From the NCBI RefSeq assembly GCF_023278045.1, contig NZ_CP056783.1:2079501-2143500 (forward strand): a stretch of 64,000 nt of DNA. The letters are read 5' to 3'. Each line of letters begins with the position of its first letter. The stretch's first letter is position 1. Below are positions 23,919 through 32,253 of this stretch, one piece after another. Both the position numbers and the translations under genes were made by a program. Under the pieces are notes generated by a model. It searched no databases, was not told the DNA's origin, and saw only the letters and a program-made list of their open reading frames with translations. This DNA comes from Flavobacterium sp. K5-23. GTDB lineage: Bacteria > Bacteroidota > Bacteroidia > Flavobacteriales > Flavobacteriaceae.

Positions 23919-24060
23919 TTACAAATCATCGAATGGGCTTTTTATATGTTGTAGATTTTTCGTACTAACGTGGGTGTATATTTGGGTGGTTTTACTGCTG
24001 TTGTGGCCTAATAATTCCTGTATATATCTTAATTAAATACCACTTTCTGGTTAGTAGGTC
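23919..24060 (-). pseudogene. Decayed C-terminal end of a tyrosine recombinase/integrase
   Basis: On the minus strand, 24032-23922 reads [20 protein letters not shown] and then [17 protein letters not shown] before a TAA. This is the box II region of XerD/phage-type integrases, with the catalytic His of LGH and the nucleophile Tyr of IYTH. Upstream the same homology continues (ESGI) but is broken by stop codons and frame changes, and nothing older remains. It marks a past integration event at the right edge of the island. Confidence 0.82.
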
Positions 24061-24082
24061 GCGTGAAGGATTAAGGCTTTGT

Positions 24083-24170
24083 TTGAGCTCCTTTTGGTGG
24101 AGCGTAGCGGAAACCAAAGAGCGAGTGCCGAAAGCCTGACGCTGCTGGAACGGAGTGGAAGCTGGGGCAC
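24083..24170. repeat. GC-richer imperfect dyad between integrase remnant and lpdA
   Basis: This segment is clearly richer in G and C than its surroundings. GGCTTTGTTTGAGCTCCTTT pairs imperfectly with a later AAAGAGCGAGTGCCGAAAGCC. It contains GGAGCGTAGCGG and CTGGAACGGAGTGGAAGCTG. No coding potential is seen. It may be the end of a lost element or a dispersed repeat. Confidence 0.4.
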
Positions 24171-24181
24171 GCCCATAAAAA

Positions 24182-24209
24182 AATCCGACTTGCTTTCACA
24201 AATCGGATT
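24182..24209 (-). terminator. Terminator of lpdA
   Basis: AATCCGA pairs with TCGGATT across a 14-base loop; the A-run before it gives the U-run on the minus-strand transcript. Confidence 0.75.
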
Positions 24210-24257
24210 GATATAATAAAGTGGAGACGTATTGTTATGCGTCTCTACGGGATTGTT

Positions 24258-25646
24258 TTACAAGTGAATTACTTCTCCGTAAGCATCAGCCACGGCTTCC
24301 ATAACCGCCTCACTCATTGTAGGGTGCGGGTGAATGGATTTTAGGATTTCGTGTCCTGTAGTTTCCAGTTTACGCGCCACAACTGCCTCAGCAATCATAT
24401 CCGTTACTCCGGCACCTATCATATGACAGCCTAACCATTCGCCATACTTAGCGTCAAAAATTACTTTTACAAATCCATCAGGTGTTCCTGAAGCTTTCGC
24501 TTTTCCAGAAGCTGAGAATGGGAATTTACCAATTTTTAATTCGTATCCTTTTTCTTTGGCTTGTTTCTCAGTCAATCCTACTGAAGCGATTTCAGGAGTA
24601 GCATAAGTACAACCCGGTACGTTTCCATAATCGATAGGGTCAACGTGCATTCCTGCAATTTTCTCCACACAGTTGATTCCTTCGGCAGAAGCTACGTGAG
24701 CTAGTGCTTGTCCCGGAGTCACATCACCTATGGCGTAATAACCCGGAATGTTTGTTTGGTTGTAAGCGTCTACTAATATTTTGTCTCTGTCAGTAGCGAT
24801 TCCCACTTCTTCCAGACCTATGTTTTCAATGTTGGTTTTAATTCCCACTGCCGATAGTAAGATGTCTGCCTCAAGAACTACTTCTCCTTTGGCCGTTTTT
24901 ACAAATGCTTTTACACCAGCTCCTTTAGTGTCGATAGTCTCTACTGAAGAGTTAGTCATAATTTTAATTCCCGCTTTTTTCAACGAACGCTCAAATTGTT
25001 TTGAGATGTCTTCGTCTTCTACAGGGACAACATTTGGCATAAATTCTACGATAGTCACATCAGTTCCCATCGAGTTATAGAAATGAGCAAACTCAACTCC
25101 AATAGCTCCAGAACCTACGATGATCATCGATTTTGGTTGTGTTGTCATTGTCATCGCTTGACGGTATCCTATTACTTTCACACCATCTTGTGGCAAGTTA
25201 GGCAACTCACGTGAACGTGCTCCTGTAGCCACGATAATATGATCAGCACTGTATTCCGTTACTTTATTATCAGCGTCAGTAACATCGACTTTTTTACCTG
25301 GTTTTAGTTTTCCAAAACCATTGATAACGTCGATTTTATTTTTTTTCATCAAGAATTGAACTCCTTTGCTCATATCACTGGCAACTGTTCTACTGCGTTG
25401 AACTACTGCAGGGAAATCCTTGTCGAATGATGATACGGTCAATCCATAATCGGAAGCGTGTTTTAGATAATCAAAAACTTGTGCTGATTTTAATAATGCT
25501 TTCGTAGGGATACATCCCCAGTTCAAACAAACTCCACCTAAGTTTTCTTTTTCAATTACGGCTACTTTAAAGCCTAATTGTGATGCTCTAATGGCAGTTA
25601 CATATCCGCCTGGTCCACTTCCTAAAACAATGATATCGTATTTCAT
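24258..25646 (-). CDS. lpdA: Dihydrolipoyl dehydrogenase (E3)
   Basis: A 462-residue flavoprotein that reoxidises dihydrolipoamide with NAD+ in the pyruvate and 2-oxoglutarate dehydrogenase complexes and the glycine cleavage system. The FAD fingerprint VLGSGPGGYVTAIRASQLG is followed by the redox disulfide C40/C45 in GGVCLNWGCIPTKALLKS. The NAD-binding IIVGSGAIGVEFAHFYNSMG, the GDVTPGQALAHVASAEG FAD contact, and the C-terminal His-Glu pair in SIHPHPTMSEAVME complete the family pattern. The length is normal. It stands alone, as is common for lpdA in Flavobacteriia. Upstream lie short tandem repeats rather than another gene of the complex. Confidence 0.96.
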   Translation of the reverse strand: MKYDIIVLGSGPGGYVTAIRASQLGFKVAVIEKENLGGVCLNWGCIPTKALLKSAQVFDYLKHASDYGLTVSSFDKDFPAVVQRSRTVASDMSKGVQFLMKKNKIDVINGFGKLKPGKKVDVTDADNKVTEYSADHIIVATGARSRELPNLPQDGVKVIGYRQAMTMTTQPKSMIIVGSGAIGVEFAHFYNSMGTDVTIVEFMPNVVPVEDEDISKQFERSLKKAGIKIMTNSSVETIDTKGAGVKAFVKTAKGEVVLEADILLSAVGIKTNIENIGLEEVGIATDRDKILVDAYNQTNIPGYYAIGDVTPGQALAHVASAEGINCVEKIAGMHVDPIDYGNVPGCTYATPEIASVGLTEKQAKEKGYELKIGKFPFSASGKAKASGTPDGFVKVIFDAKYGEWLGCHMIGAGVTDMIAEAVVARKLETTGHEILKSIHPHPTMSEAVMEAVADAYGEVIHL

Positions 25647-25802
25647 CTTTTATTTTTTTATTTCTTTTAGTTGAAAAAATTGAATTCGCCAAAGCGCCTT
25701 TCCTTTTCTTGTTTTTTTTCTTTGTTTAATTGACTGTGCGAATTTAAGGATTTATTCTGTTTTGGAAAAATTTAAAGATTCAATTATTTAAAGATTTGTT
25801 AG

Positions 25803-25860
25803 GAAAAGAGAAAAGAGAAAAGAGAAAAGAGAAAAGAGAAAAGAGGAAAGAGGAAAGAGA
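25803..25860. repeat. GAAAAGA heptamer tandem repeat
   Basis: About eight head-to-tail copies of the 7-bp unit GAAAAGA, the last two changed to GGAAAGA, between lpdA and the ABC transporter gene. It is a simple-sequence repeat that could vary in copy number. Confidence 0.9.
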
Positions 25861-25874
25861 ATACTTTCTATTTA

Positions 25875-25918
25875 TAACCCATAACCCATAACCCAAAACC
25901 CATAACTCATAATTCATC
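25875..25918. repeat. CCCATAA heptamer repeat
   Basis: About six imperfect copies of a 7-bp unit (ATAACCC, CAAAACC, ATAACTC, ATAATTC) end at the stop of the ABC transporter gene. The unit length equals that of the neighbouring GAAAAGA repeat. Confidence 0.8.
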
Positions 25919-25919
25919 A

Positions 25920-27674
25920 TTAATTCGCTACCGAAAACTGAGAGTCATACAAGTTCTTGTAAAAACCTCCTTCAAGATTGATTAATTCTTGATGTGTTCC
26001 TTGTTCTACTATCAATCCCTGATCCATAACCACAATTTTATCAGCATTGACAATCGTTGCCAGTCTGTGGGCAATAACAATTGAAGTTCTTCCCTCAGTG
26101 ATGGTTTCTGTAGCGCGTTGTATCAACTCTTCTGAATAGCTGTCGATTGACGAAGTCGCCTCGTCTAGAATTAAAATACTTGGATTACTGACGTAAGCTC
26201 TCAAGAAAGCAATCAGCTGGCGTTGTCCTGATGACAGCATCACTCCGCGTTCTTTCACGTCAAAATCATAATTGTCAGGCAAACTCATAATGAAGTCGTG
26301 TACACCTATTTTTTTGGCTGCAGCCAAAACCTGTTCGCGAGAAATATCAGGATTGTTTAAGGTGATGTTATTGAAAATAGTATCTGCAAAAAGAAATACA
26401 TCTTGAAGTACTACCGCAATTTGGTTTCTTAAAGAACCCAATGTGTACTCTTCAATATTATGGTTGTCTATAAAAATCGTTCCGCTATTAATTTCATAAA
26501 AACGGTTCAATAAATTGATAATGGTTGATTTTCCGGCTCCTGTAGAACCTACAATAGCAACGGTTTCTCCCGCTTTCACTTCTAGATCGACTCCTTTTAT
26601 AACTTCCTCTTCAGGAATATAGCTAAAACGAACTTTATCAAACCTGATGCTTCCTTTAAAAACGGGAGCGTCAATTTTTCCAGTGTCTTGAATTTGATCT
26701 TGTGTGTCAATAATAGCAAAAACACGATTGGCAGCAATCATTCCCTGTTGCATTTCGTTGAATTTATCAGCAATTTGACGTAGTGGGTTGAATAACATTC
26801 CTATGAACATTGTATAAGAGAACAAATCCCCAAAAGTGGTAAAAGTATCTCCGTTCAAAATTTTCATTCCGCCATAAAGCACGATGAAACCTAAAGTCAA
26901 AGACGAAATAATATCAGCAATAGGAAAGAAAATCGAGTTGTATAAAATGGTTTTTATCCAAGCCTTTTTATGCTTGTCATTGATTTCTTTAAATTTTTCA
27001 TATTCAGTGTCTTCGCGATTAAAAAGCTGAACAATTTTCATACCCGTAACTCGTTCCTGAACCATCGAGTTCATATTAGATATTTGATTGCGCACTTCTT
27101 CAAAAGCAACTTGCATTTTGCGTTGGAATATTCGAGTAATAAAAACTAGAATAGGCATAGCGACAATCACAATCCAGGTAAGCGTCCAGTTCATATAGAA
27201 CATAAAAAGCAACACCACAACCATTTTCAACAAGTCACTGATGATCATAAAAATCCCCTGACTGAATATGCGGGCAATCGACTCAATGTCAGACACAGAA
27301 CGAGTTACCAGCTGACCTACAGGAACGTGGTCGAAATATTTCATTCGGAAACTCAATATATGTTTGAATAATTTAATTCGAATATCTTTCACAATATCCT
27401 GACCCAGCCAGTTAGCCCAATAGGCAAAGTAAAACTGCGAAATAACCTCCATCAACAATACGATTCCCATTAAACTGATGTAGTACAAAAGCCCATTAGC
27501 ATCTCGAGTTTGAATATAACCATCTACGGTTTGCTTCAGTAAATAAGGGCGCAATGCCGCAAATACAGAAAGGGAAATGGCAAAAAGAACCACACCGTTA
27601 AAACGCAACTGGTACGGTTTAGTGTAATGTAATATTCTCTTGAATAATCGGGTGTCGAATGCTTTTGCTTTCAT
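25920..27674 (-). CDS. ABC transporter, fused permease and ATPase (MsbA/MDR type)
   Basis: A 584-residue half-transporter that should work as a homodimer in the inner membrane. Six helices lie within residues 20-310. The nucleotide-binding domain begins near 345 and has Walker A (VGSTGAGKSTIINLL), the Q-loop (VLQDVFLF), signature LSSGQRQL, Walker B (ILILDEATSS) and H-loop (IVIAHRLATI). Members export lipids, drugs or peptides; the substrate is not set by sequence, and MsbA-like lipid or drug export is the best guess. Single gene, no accessory protein nearby. Confidence 0.93.
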   Translation of the reverse strand: MKAKAFDTRLFKRILHYTKPYQLRFNGVVLFAISLSVFAALRPYLLKQTVDGYIQTRDANGLLYYISLMGIVLLMEVISQFYFAYWANWLGQDIVKDIRIKLFKHILSFRMKYFDHVPVGQLVTRSVSDIESIARIFSQGIFMIISDLLKMVVVLLFMFYMNWTLTWIVIVAMPILVFITRIFQRKMQVAFEEVRNQISNMNSMVQERVTGMKIVQLFNREDTEYEKFKEINDKHKKAWIKTILYNSIFFPIADIISSLTLGFIVLYGGMKILNGDTFTTFGDLFSYTMFIGMLFNPLRQIADKFNEMQQGMIAANRVFAIIDTQDQIQDTGKIDAPVFKGSIRFDKVRFSYIPEEEVIKGVDLEVKAGETVAIVGSTGAGKSTIINLLNRFYEINSGTIFIDNHNIEEYTLGSLRNQIAVVLQDVFLFADTIFNNITLNNPDISREQVLAAAKKIGVHDFIMSLPDNYDFDVKERGVMLSSGQRQLIAFLRAYVSNPSILILDEATSSIDSYSEELIQRATETITEGRTSIVIAHRLATIVNADKIVVMDQGLIVEQGTHQELINLEGGFYKNLYDSQFSVAN

Positions 27675-27791
27675 ATTATGAATGATGATTTATGAATTCC
27701 GATTTAGGGTTTTTATAACTACTAATCGGGATGCTGTATTTATTTTGTTATTGTAATACACTGTTATGTGTAAATTAATTTATATTATTTT

Positions 27792-27940
27792 TTAACCACA
27801 TAGAAGCATAGTTTTTATAAAGTCGTTTCACTTAATTATAGTAAATCATAGGATTGTGACCCGATAGCTATGGTCGTACTGTCTATGCGAAACCAATTAA
27901 TTGGTCTGTCTCATTCTATTTTTCTATGTTACTAACTTTT
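27792..27940. repeat. MITE-like element, copy 1 (right end incomplete)
   Basis: Begins with TTAACCACATAGAAGCATAG and contains the palindrome ACCAATTAATTGGT (27892-27905). The right end stops at CTATGTTACTAAC, without the full terminal inverted repeat. Homology with copy 2 also covers about 30 bp to its left (from 27761). It carries CCCGATAGCTATGG where copy 2 has CCCAAAACCAAAG. Confidence 0.75.
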
Positions 27941-28017
27941 ATTTATGTTTTTTTTTTTAATTAATGTTTAACGGGTTATTATTAACCTGTTATGTGTAAA
28001 TTAATTTATATTATTTT

Positions 28018-28168
28018 TTAACCACATAGAAGCATAGTTTTTATAAAGTCGTTTCACTTAATTATAGTAAATGATAGGGTTGTGACCCAAAACCAAAGTC
28101 GTACTGTCTAAACGAAACCAATTAATTGGTCTATCTCATTCTATTTTTCTATGTTACTATGTGGTTAA
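28018..28168. repeat. MITE-like element, copy 2 with 12-bp terminal inverted repeats
   Basis: A 151-bp element with perfect 12-bp ends, TTAACCACATAG and CTATGTGGTTAA. It repeats copy 1 after an offset of 226 bp and holds the same ACCAATTAATTGGT palindrome (28117-28130). No coding potential. I recall similar 'aaccacatag' ended repeats between genes in other Flavobacterium genomes. Confidence 0.75.
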
Positions 28169-28286
28169 CTTTTATTTCCGCTATATTTTTTATTCGGTTT
28201 CATTACTTAAAAAAAAACACTCGAATTGATGATTTAAATGCTTGAACGAAATAAGTTTATTACCAACCCAAAACCCAAAAAACTAT

Positions 28287-29021
28287 TTACAAATAATCGT
28301 AATGAATTTCAGTTAAATACAATCCGTGTGCCGGTACTGAAAACCCCGCTTTATCTCGGTTTTTACCTTCAATTATGTTGTTGAAATCAGCAAGAGTAAT
28401 CTTGTGTAATCCAATATTAATTAATGTTCCCACTATGGCACGAACCATATTACGTAAAAAACGATTGGCCGAAATGGTGAACACCAGTTTCTCATTCTCC
28501 TGTTTCCAATAGGCTTCAAAAATCGTGCAATCAAATGTGTTTACATCCGTATTTACTTTCGAGAAACATTGAAAATCTATATGATTGAATAATATTTTGC
28601 TGGCCTCATTCATCAATTCAATATCTAGTTTTTGATAAAAATACCAACTTTGATCTTGCGAGAAAGCATCCTTGAATGTATTGATATGGTACTCGTACGT
28701 TCTTTTAGTAGCGTCAAAACGGCTGTGAGCTTCATCAGCAACGAGAATTATGTCATAAATAACAATGTCCTTTGGTAAATAGGAGTTGAGTTTGTGAACT
28801 AATTTCGAACTATCAATATGAGTGTCAAAATCAAAATGAGCGTACATTACCTTGGCGTGAACTCCTGTGTCAGTACGTCCCGCTCCCATAAGGTTTATCG
28901 AAGTATTCAATAATACAGAAAATGCTTTATTCAATGTTTCCTGCACTGATGAAGCATTAGGTTGGTATTGCCAACCATGATAAAGGGTTCCGTTATATGC
29001 TAATTTTATAAAATATCTCAA
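28287..29021 (-). CDS. truA: tRNA pseudouridine(38-40) synthase
   Basis: A 244-residue TruA that isomerises uridine to pseudouridine at positions 38-40 of tRNA anticodon arms. The catalytic Asp is D51 in GAGRTDTGVHA, preceded by LAYNGTLYHGWQYQPNASSV. The later RFDATKRTYEYHI and FLRNMVRAIVGTLINIG segments are family hallmarks. Length is normal. The start is TTG at 29021 (MRYFIKLAYNG), with no in-frame ATG that fits homologues better. It is divergent from the phosphoesterase gene at 29205. Confidence 0.95.
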   Translation of the reverse strand: MRYFIKLAYNGTLYHGWQYQPNASSVQETLNKAFSVLLNTSINLMGAGRTDTGVHAKVMYAHFDFDTHIDSSKLVHKLNSYLPKDIVIYDIILVADEAHSRFDATKRTYEYHINTFKDAFSQDQSWYFYQKLDIELMNEASKILFNHIDFQCFSKVNTDVNTFDCTIFEAYWKQENEKLVFTISANRFLRNMVRAIVGTLINIGLHKITLADFNNIIEGKNRDKAGFSVPAHGLYLTEIHYDYL

Positions 29022-29051
29022 GTCTTATATAGGTTCAGAGTTTCAGAGCTG

Positions 29052-29059
29052 CAAAGGTA
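29052..29059 (-). promoter_or_regulatory. Candidate -7 box of truA
   Basis: TACCTTTG on the minus strand, about 30 bp before the truA start, matches TANNTTTG. A clear -33 TTTG at the right spacing is not evident. Confidence 0.5.
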
Positions 29060-29170
29060 CAAAGGTTTTATAAAAGTACTAAGATTCTGATTCGTAAACT
29101 TGCAATGGTATTGAGTAAAAAGGCACAAAAGTTTGAATTAAGATTTAGCATAAATAGATAAAAACCTTAG

Positions 29171-29178
29171 TACCTTTG
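29171..29178 (+). promoter_or_regulatory. Candidate -7 box of the phosphoesterase gene
   Basis: TACCTTTG on the plus strand, 26 bp before the TTG start at 29205, matches TANNTTTG and mirrors the truA box. The -33 element is weak. Confidence 0.5.
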
Positions 29179-29204
29179 TTTTTTAGGGACTTTTAAAAAA
29201 AACA

Positions 29205-29702
29205 TTGAAAAAAATTCTTCTCCTTTCTGATACCCACAGTCATATTGATGACACTATTTTAAAATACGTAGCACAAGCTGATGAAGTTTGGCATGCAGGA
29301 GATATTGGAGATTTAGCAGTAACTGATGCCCTAAAAAAACTAAAACCGCTCCGTTGTGTTTACGGTAATATTGATGATGATAAAGCCAGATTAGAATTTC
29401 CGTTACACAATCGATTTATGTGCGAAGGAGTTGATGTCTGGATTACTCATATAGGTGGTTACCCCGGGAAATACAATCCTTCTTTAAGGAATGAAATGAT
29501 GTCTAATCCTCCTAAATTATTCATTTGTGGGCATTCCCATATTTTAAAAGTGATATTCGATAAAAAACACAACCTTTTACACATGAATCCCGGAGCAGCA
29601 GGAAAAAGCGGTTTTCATCAAGTTCGCACAATGCTTCGGTTCCTGATTGATGGGGATAAAATAAAAAACTTGGAAATTATTGAAATTGAAAAGAGAGCCT
29701 AA
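29205..29702 (+). CDS. YfcE/MJ0936-type metallophosphoesterase
   Basis: A 165-residue calcineurin-like phosphodiesterase. Metal-binding motifs are in order: LLSDTHSHID, HAGDIGD, VYGNIDDD, WITHIGGY and CGHSHILKV. They coordinate a two-metal site, usually Mn. The YfcE group hydrolyses artificial phosphodiesters; the natural substrate is unknown. Translation starts at TTG (29205); no ATG is available before the first motif. The gene ends exactly one base before the stop of the convergent kinase gene, with no room for a terminator between. Confidence 0.9.
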   Translation: MKKILLLSDTHSHIDDTILKYVAQADEVWHAGDIGDLAVTDALKKLKPLRCVYGNIDDDKARLEFPLHNRFMCEGVDVWITHIGGYPGKYNPSLRNEMMSNPPKLFICGHSHILKVIFDKKHNLLHMNPGAAGKSGFHQVRTMLRFLIDGDKIKNLEIIEIEKRA

Positions 29703-31400
29703 TTACGCAGTTTGTAAAATAGGGACTTTTATTTTAATTGAAGTTTCAGTATCGAGTTTGGACTGAATGGAAAACTCCCCATTCATATTGCTTATTCGGG
29801 CTCTAATCTGGTTGAGACCAAATCCTTCGATAACATCAAAATTCTTAGAGTCAAATCCTTTTCCGTTGTCATAAATGTGAATGATTAATTGATTGTCTTC
29901 TTCGTGTAAGTTGACCTTTGCGATTTTTGCCTGACTGTGTTTGATTATGTTATTTAATAACTCTGTTATGATGAAATACATTTTCATTTCAAATTCTTCG
30001 TTGAAGCGTGTTTTTGTTGCTAAGGAACTCGAATATTCAAAATGTATAACCGAGTTTGAGTTTTTTTCGCACAAATCCTGAAGTGCATAAAAAAGACCAA
30101 ATCGGGCCAAAAGAGAGGGAAGGAGCTCATGAGACAAATCACGAACTTTATCATGTGCCTCTTCTAAAATAGCTTTGGTTTTTATGATTTCTTCAGAAAG
30201 GTGGTTGTTTTTAGAAGTCGCAACACTCAAGTGTAGTCCAGCCGTAGATAATAAAGCGCTTATATTATCATGTAAAAAAGAAGCTATTTTTTTTCGTTCG
30301 GTTTCCTGTCCGTTAATGGAGGCATTGATGATGTTTTGTTGTATTTTACTTTGTACGTCTTTGAGTTTGTTTTTTTGTTTTAGGCTTGTGTTTTGGTAAA
30401 AGAAGTAAGATAATATTAAAAGGAGGAGTAAGGAGGAGATTATTATAACACTTACCTGGATATTCTTATTCTGTTTATTAATTAGTAATTGCTGGTCAGT
30501 TTTGTATTTTGTTTCCATATTGTCAATCTCTCTTTTATATTCGTCTAATTGGAGATTAATACCTGCAACATTCGCCTTTTTTAATTTTTCTTCGTTATTT
30601 ATTACGGCTGTGATAGAGTTGTATAGTGCCAGATTTTCGTAAGCTTTTTTATAAGACTTATTTTTTATTAAAAAATTGGAGTATTCCTGATGTGCTAGGG
30701 ATAAATCTGATTTTTCTTCTCCCTTGTTTCCCAGTTGTATTGCCTTTTCAAAATACATGCTTGCTTTTGGGATGTTGCTAAGATGCCCGTAATACATTCC
30801 GTTAAGCATATTCAAAGCCACAATTGTAGACTTATCTCCAAATTTATTATGGTATTTATTGACAAGTTGTAGATAGGGGAGCCCTTTTTTAAAGGAACCA
30901 ATATCAAAATAGGCCCAGCTTATGTTGAGATTTGTGAAGACGATTTGCGTTGAATCGCCTATTTTCGAACTGTATTCTAATGATTTTTTATAATAAGCAA
31001 TTCCTGTGGCATATTCCTTTTTATCAAAACAATAAATATTTCCTAAATTGTTGTAGAGCCAGTTTTTTAACTCGTTATTATTCGTTTTATTAGCATAGCT
31101 AAGTCCTTTTTTATAATAATAAAAGGCTTTTTCATACTCCGATAATCCGTCAAAATTGGCAGCAATGGTATTATAACAAGTGGCAATAAGATTGTCGTTT
31201 TTAAGAACTATAGCTTGTTGTAATGCATATCTGGATTTGATTAAAGACTTTTCAAACTTGTTCTCCTTCATAAGCATTACAGCCTCATCGGAGGCTTTTT
31301 TTATTTCTGCTATTGTAGGGTTCGTCTCTTTAGCAAATAGGGGGTAATTAAAGGTACTGACGAAAAGGAACAGGATAAGGATAATTTGGTTTCTAACCAT
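29703..31400 (-). CDS. TPR-containing sensor histidine kinase (NarL-type partner)
   Basis: A 565-residue membrane kinase. After a signal peptide (ending YPLFAKE), residues 30-270 form TPR repeats in the periplasm (for example FYYKKGLSYANKTNNNELKN and AIAYYKKSLEYSSKIGDSTQ-like units). One helix crosses the membrane at about 325-345. A HisKA_3 dimerisation domain has the phospho-acceptor in KIASFLHDNISALLS, and the HATPase domain has TELLNNIIKHSQA and YDNGKGFD. Such kinases pair with LuxR-type regulators; the partner is directly upstream (31432-32094) with a 31-bp gap, in one operon. The signal is unknown. Confidence 0.93.
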   Translation of the reverse strand: MVRNQIILILFLFVSTFNYPLFAKETNPTIAEIKKASDEAVMLMKENKFEKSLIKSRYALQQAIVLKNDNLIATCYNTIAANFDGLSEYEKAFYYYKKGLSYANKTNNNELKNWLYNNLGNIYCFDKKEYATGIAYYKKSLEYSSKIGDSTQIVFTNLNISWAYFDIGSFKKGLPYLQLVNKYHNKFGDKSTIVALNMLNGMYYGHLSNIPKASMYFEKAIQLGNKGEEKSDLSLAHQEYSNFLIKNKSYKKAYENLALYNSITAVINNEEKLKKANVAGINLQLDEYKREIDNMETKYKTDQQLLINKQNKNIQVSVIIISSLLLLLILSYFFYQNTSLKQKNKLKDVQSKIQQNIINASINGQETERKKIASFLHDNISALLSTAGLHLSVATSKNNHLSEEIIKTKAILEEAHDKVRDLSHELLPSLLARFGLFYALQDLCEKNSNSVIHFEYSSSLATKTRFNEEFEMKMYFIITELLNNIIKHSQAKIAKVNLHEEDNQLIIHIYDNGKGFDSKNFDVIEGFGLNQIRARISNMNGEFSIQSKLDTETSIKIKVPILQTA

Positions 31401-31431
31401 AATGATTTACTAATCTTTTAAAAGTTTATAA

Positions 31432-32094
31432 CTAGGACGAGATTAATTTATTTTTAATGGCAAATTTCACCAAGCTAATGGTGTTTTTGGCTTTTAGCTT
31501 TTTCATAATATTTTTACGATGTGTCTCTACTGTATTAGTTGTTATGTAGAGTTTTTCGCTTATTTCTTTTCCGCTAAATTCTAAAGCAATTAATGTTATA
31601 ATTTCTAATTCCCGTTCTGTTAAAATTGCGATAATAGTAGCACCAGTTTTGTTGAATTTAGGATTGTCTATAGTTACGGTGTTGAATATTTTTTCCCGTA
31701 CTGATTTGCAAAAATATTCTTCTCCATTTGTAACTGTATGGATGGCCTCAATAATGTTTTCTCCGGCACATTTTTTTGTCAAATAACCGCTGGTACCAAG
31801 CTTCATAAGTTCCTTTATGATTTTTAAATCGTCATAGCTGGAAAGGATAATCACTTTGCAAGGGAAACCTTTTTTTGCAAATTCCTTCACCACTTCTATA
31901 CCGTCCTTTTCGGGCATACTAATGTCAAGAATTAGAATGTTTGCGCCATTTGTGGTTACTTCTTCAAAAAGAGAGCTTCCATTAAGTGAAAACCCTACAA
32001 CTTCAAAGCTAGGAACGGTGTGCAATAGCGTTATCATGCCGTCTATGAGCACTTTGTGATCGTCTGCGAGGTGGATTCTTATTTTATCTGTCAT
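31432..32094 (-). CDS. NarL/FixJ family response regulator
   Basis: A 220-residue regulator. The receiver domain (1-120) has the acidic pocket in HLADDHKVLID, the phospho-acceptor Asp in ILILDISMPEKDG, and Lys in GYLTKKCAGE. A LuxR-type helix-turn-helix follows: LTERELEIITLIALEFSGKE then ISEKLYITTNTVETHRKNIM. A TTG at 32115 adds seven residues, but the ATG at 32094 (MTDKIRIHLADDHK) matches the family. It is the first gene of the operon with the TPR kinase. Confidence 0.94.
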   Translation of the reverse strand: MTDKIRIHLADDHKVLIDGMITLLHTVPSFEVVGFSLNGSSLFEEVTTNGANILILDISMPEKDGIEVVKEFAKKGFPCKVIILSSYDDLKIIKELMKLGTSGYLTKKCAGENIIEAIHTVTNGEEYFCKSVREKIFNTVTIDNPKFNKTGATIIAILTERELEIITLIALEFSGKEISEKLYITTNTVETHRKNIMKKLKAKNTISLVKFAIKNKLISS

Positions 32095-32196
32095 CGTATA
32101 AATATGCTGACTCAAATTTATGAAAAAAAATCAACTAATCATTTATAAGATTTTTATTATTTTTAAAGTAAATGAAATTGATTTTTACTATACAAA

Positions 32197-32224
32197 AAAA
32201 CCCGAACTGTTACATTCGGGTTTT
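32197..32224 (-). terminator. Terminator of the DUF4293 gene
   Basis: AAAACCCGAA pairs with TTCGGGTTTT across an 8-base loop, 30 bp past the DUF4293 stop. The A- and T-runs allow use on both strands. Confidence 0.8.
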
Positions 32225-32253
32225 CTTCGCACTAATAAACTAAGGTTATAGGT

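Noticed and set aside
23822..24257. Search for a tRNA as integration target next to the integrase remnant
   Set aside because: No cloverleaf or CCA-ended sequence is visible; the target site remains unknown.
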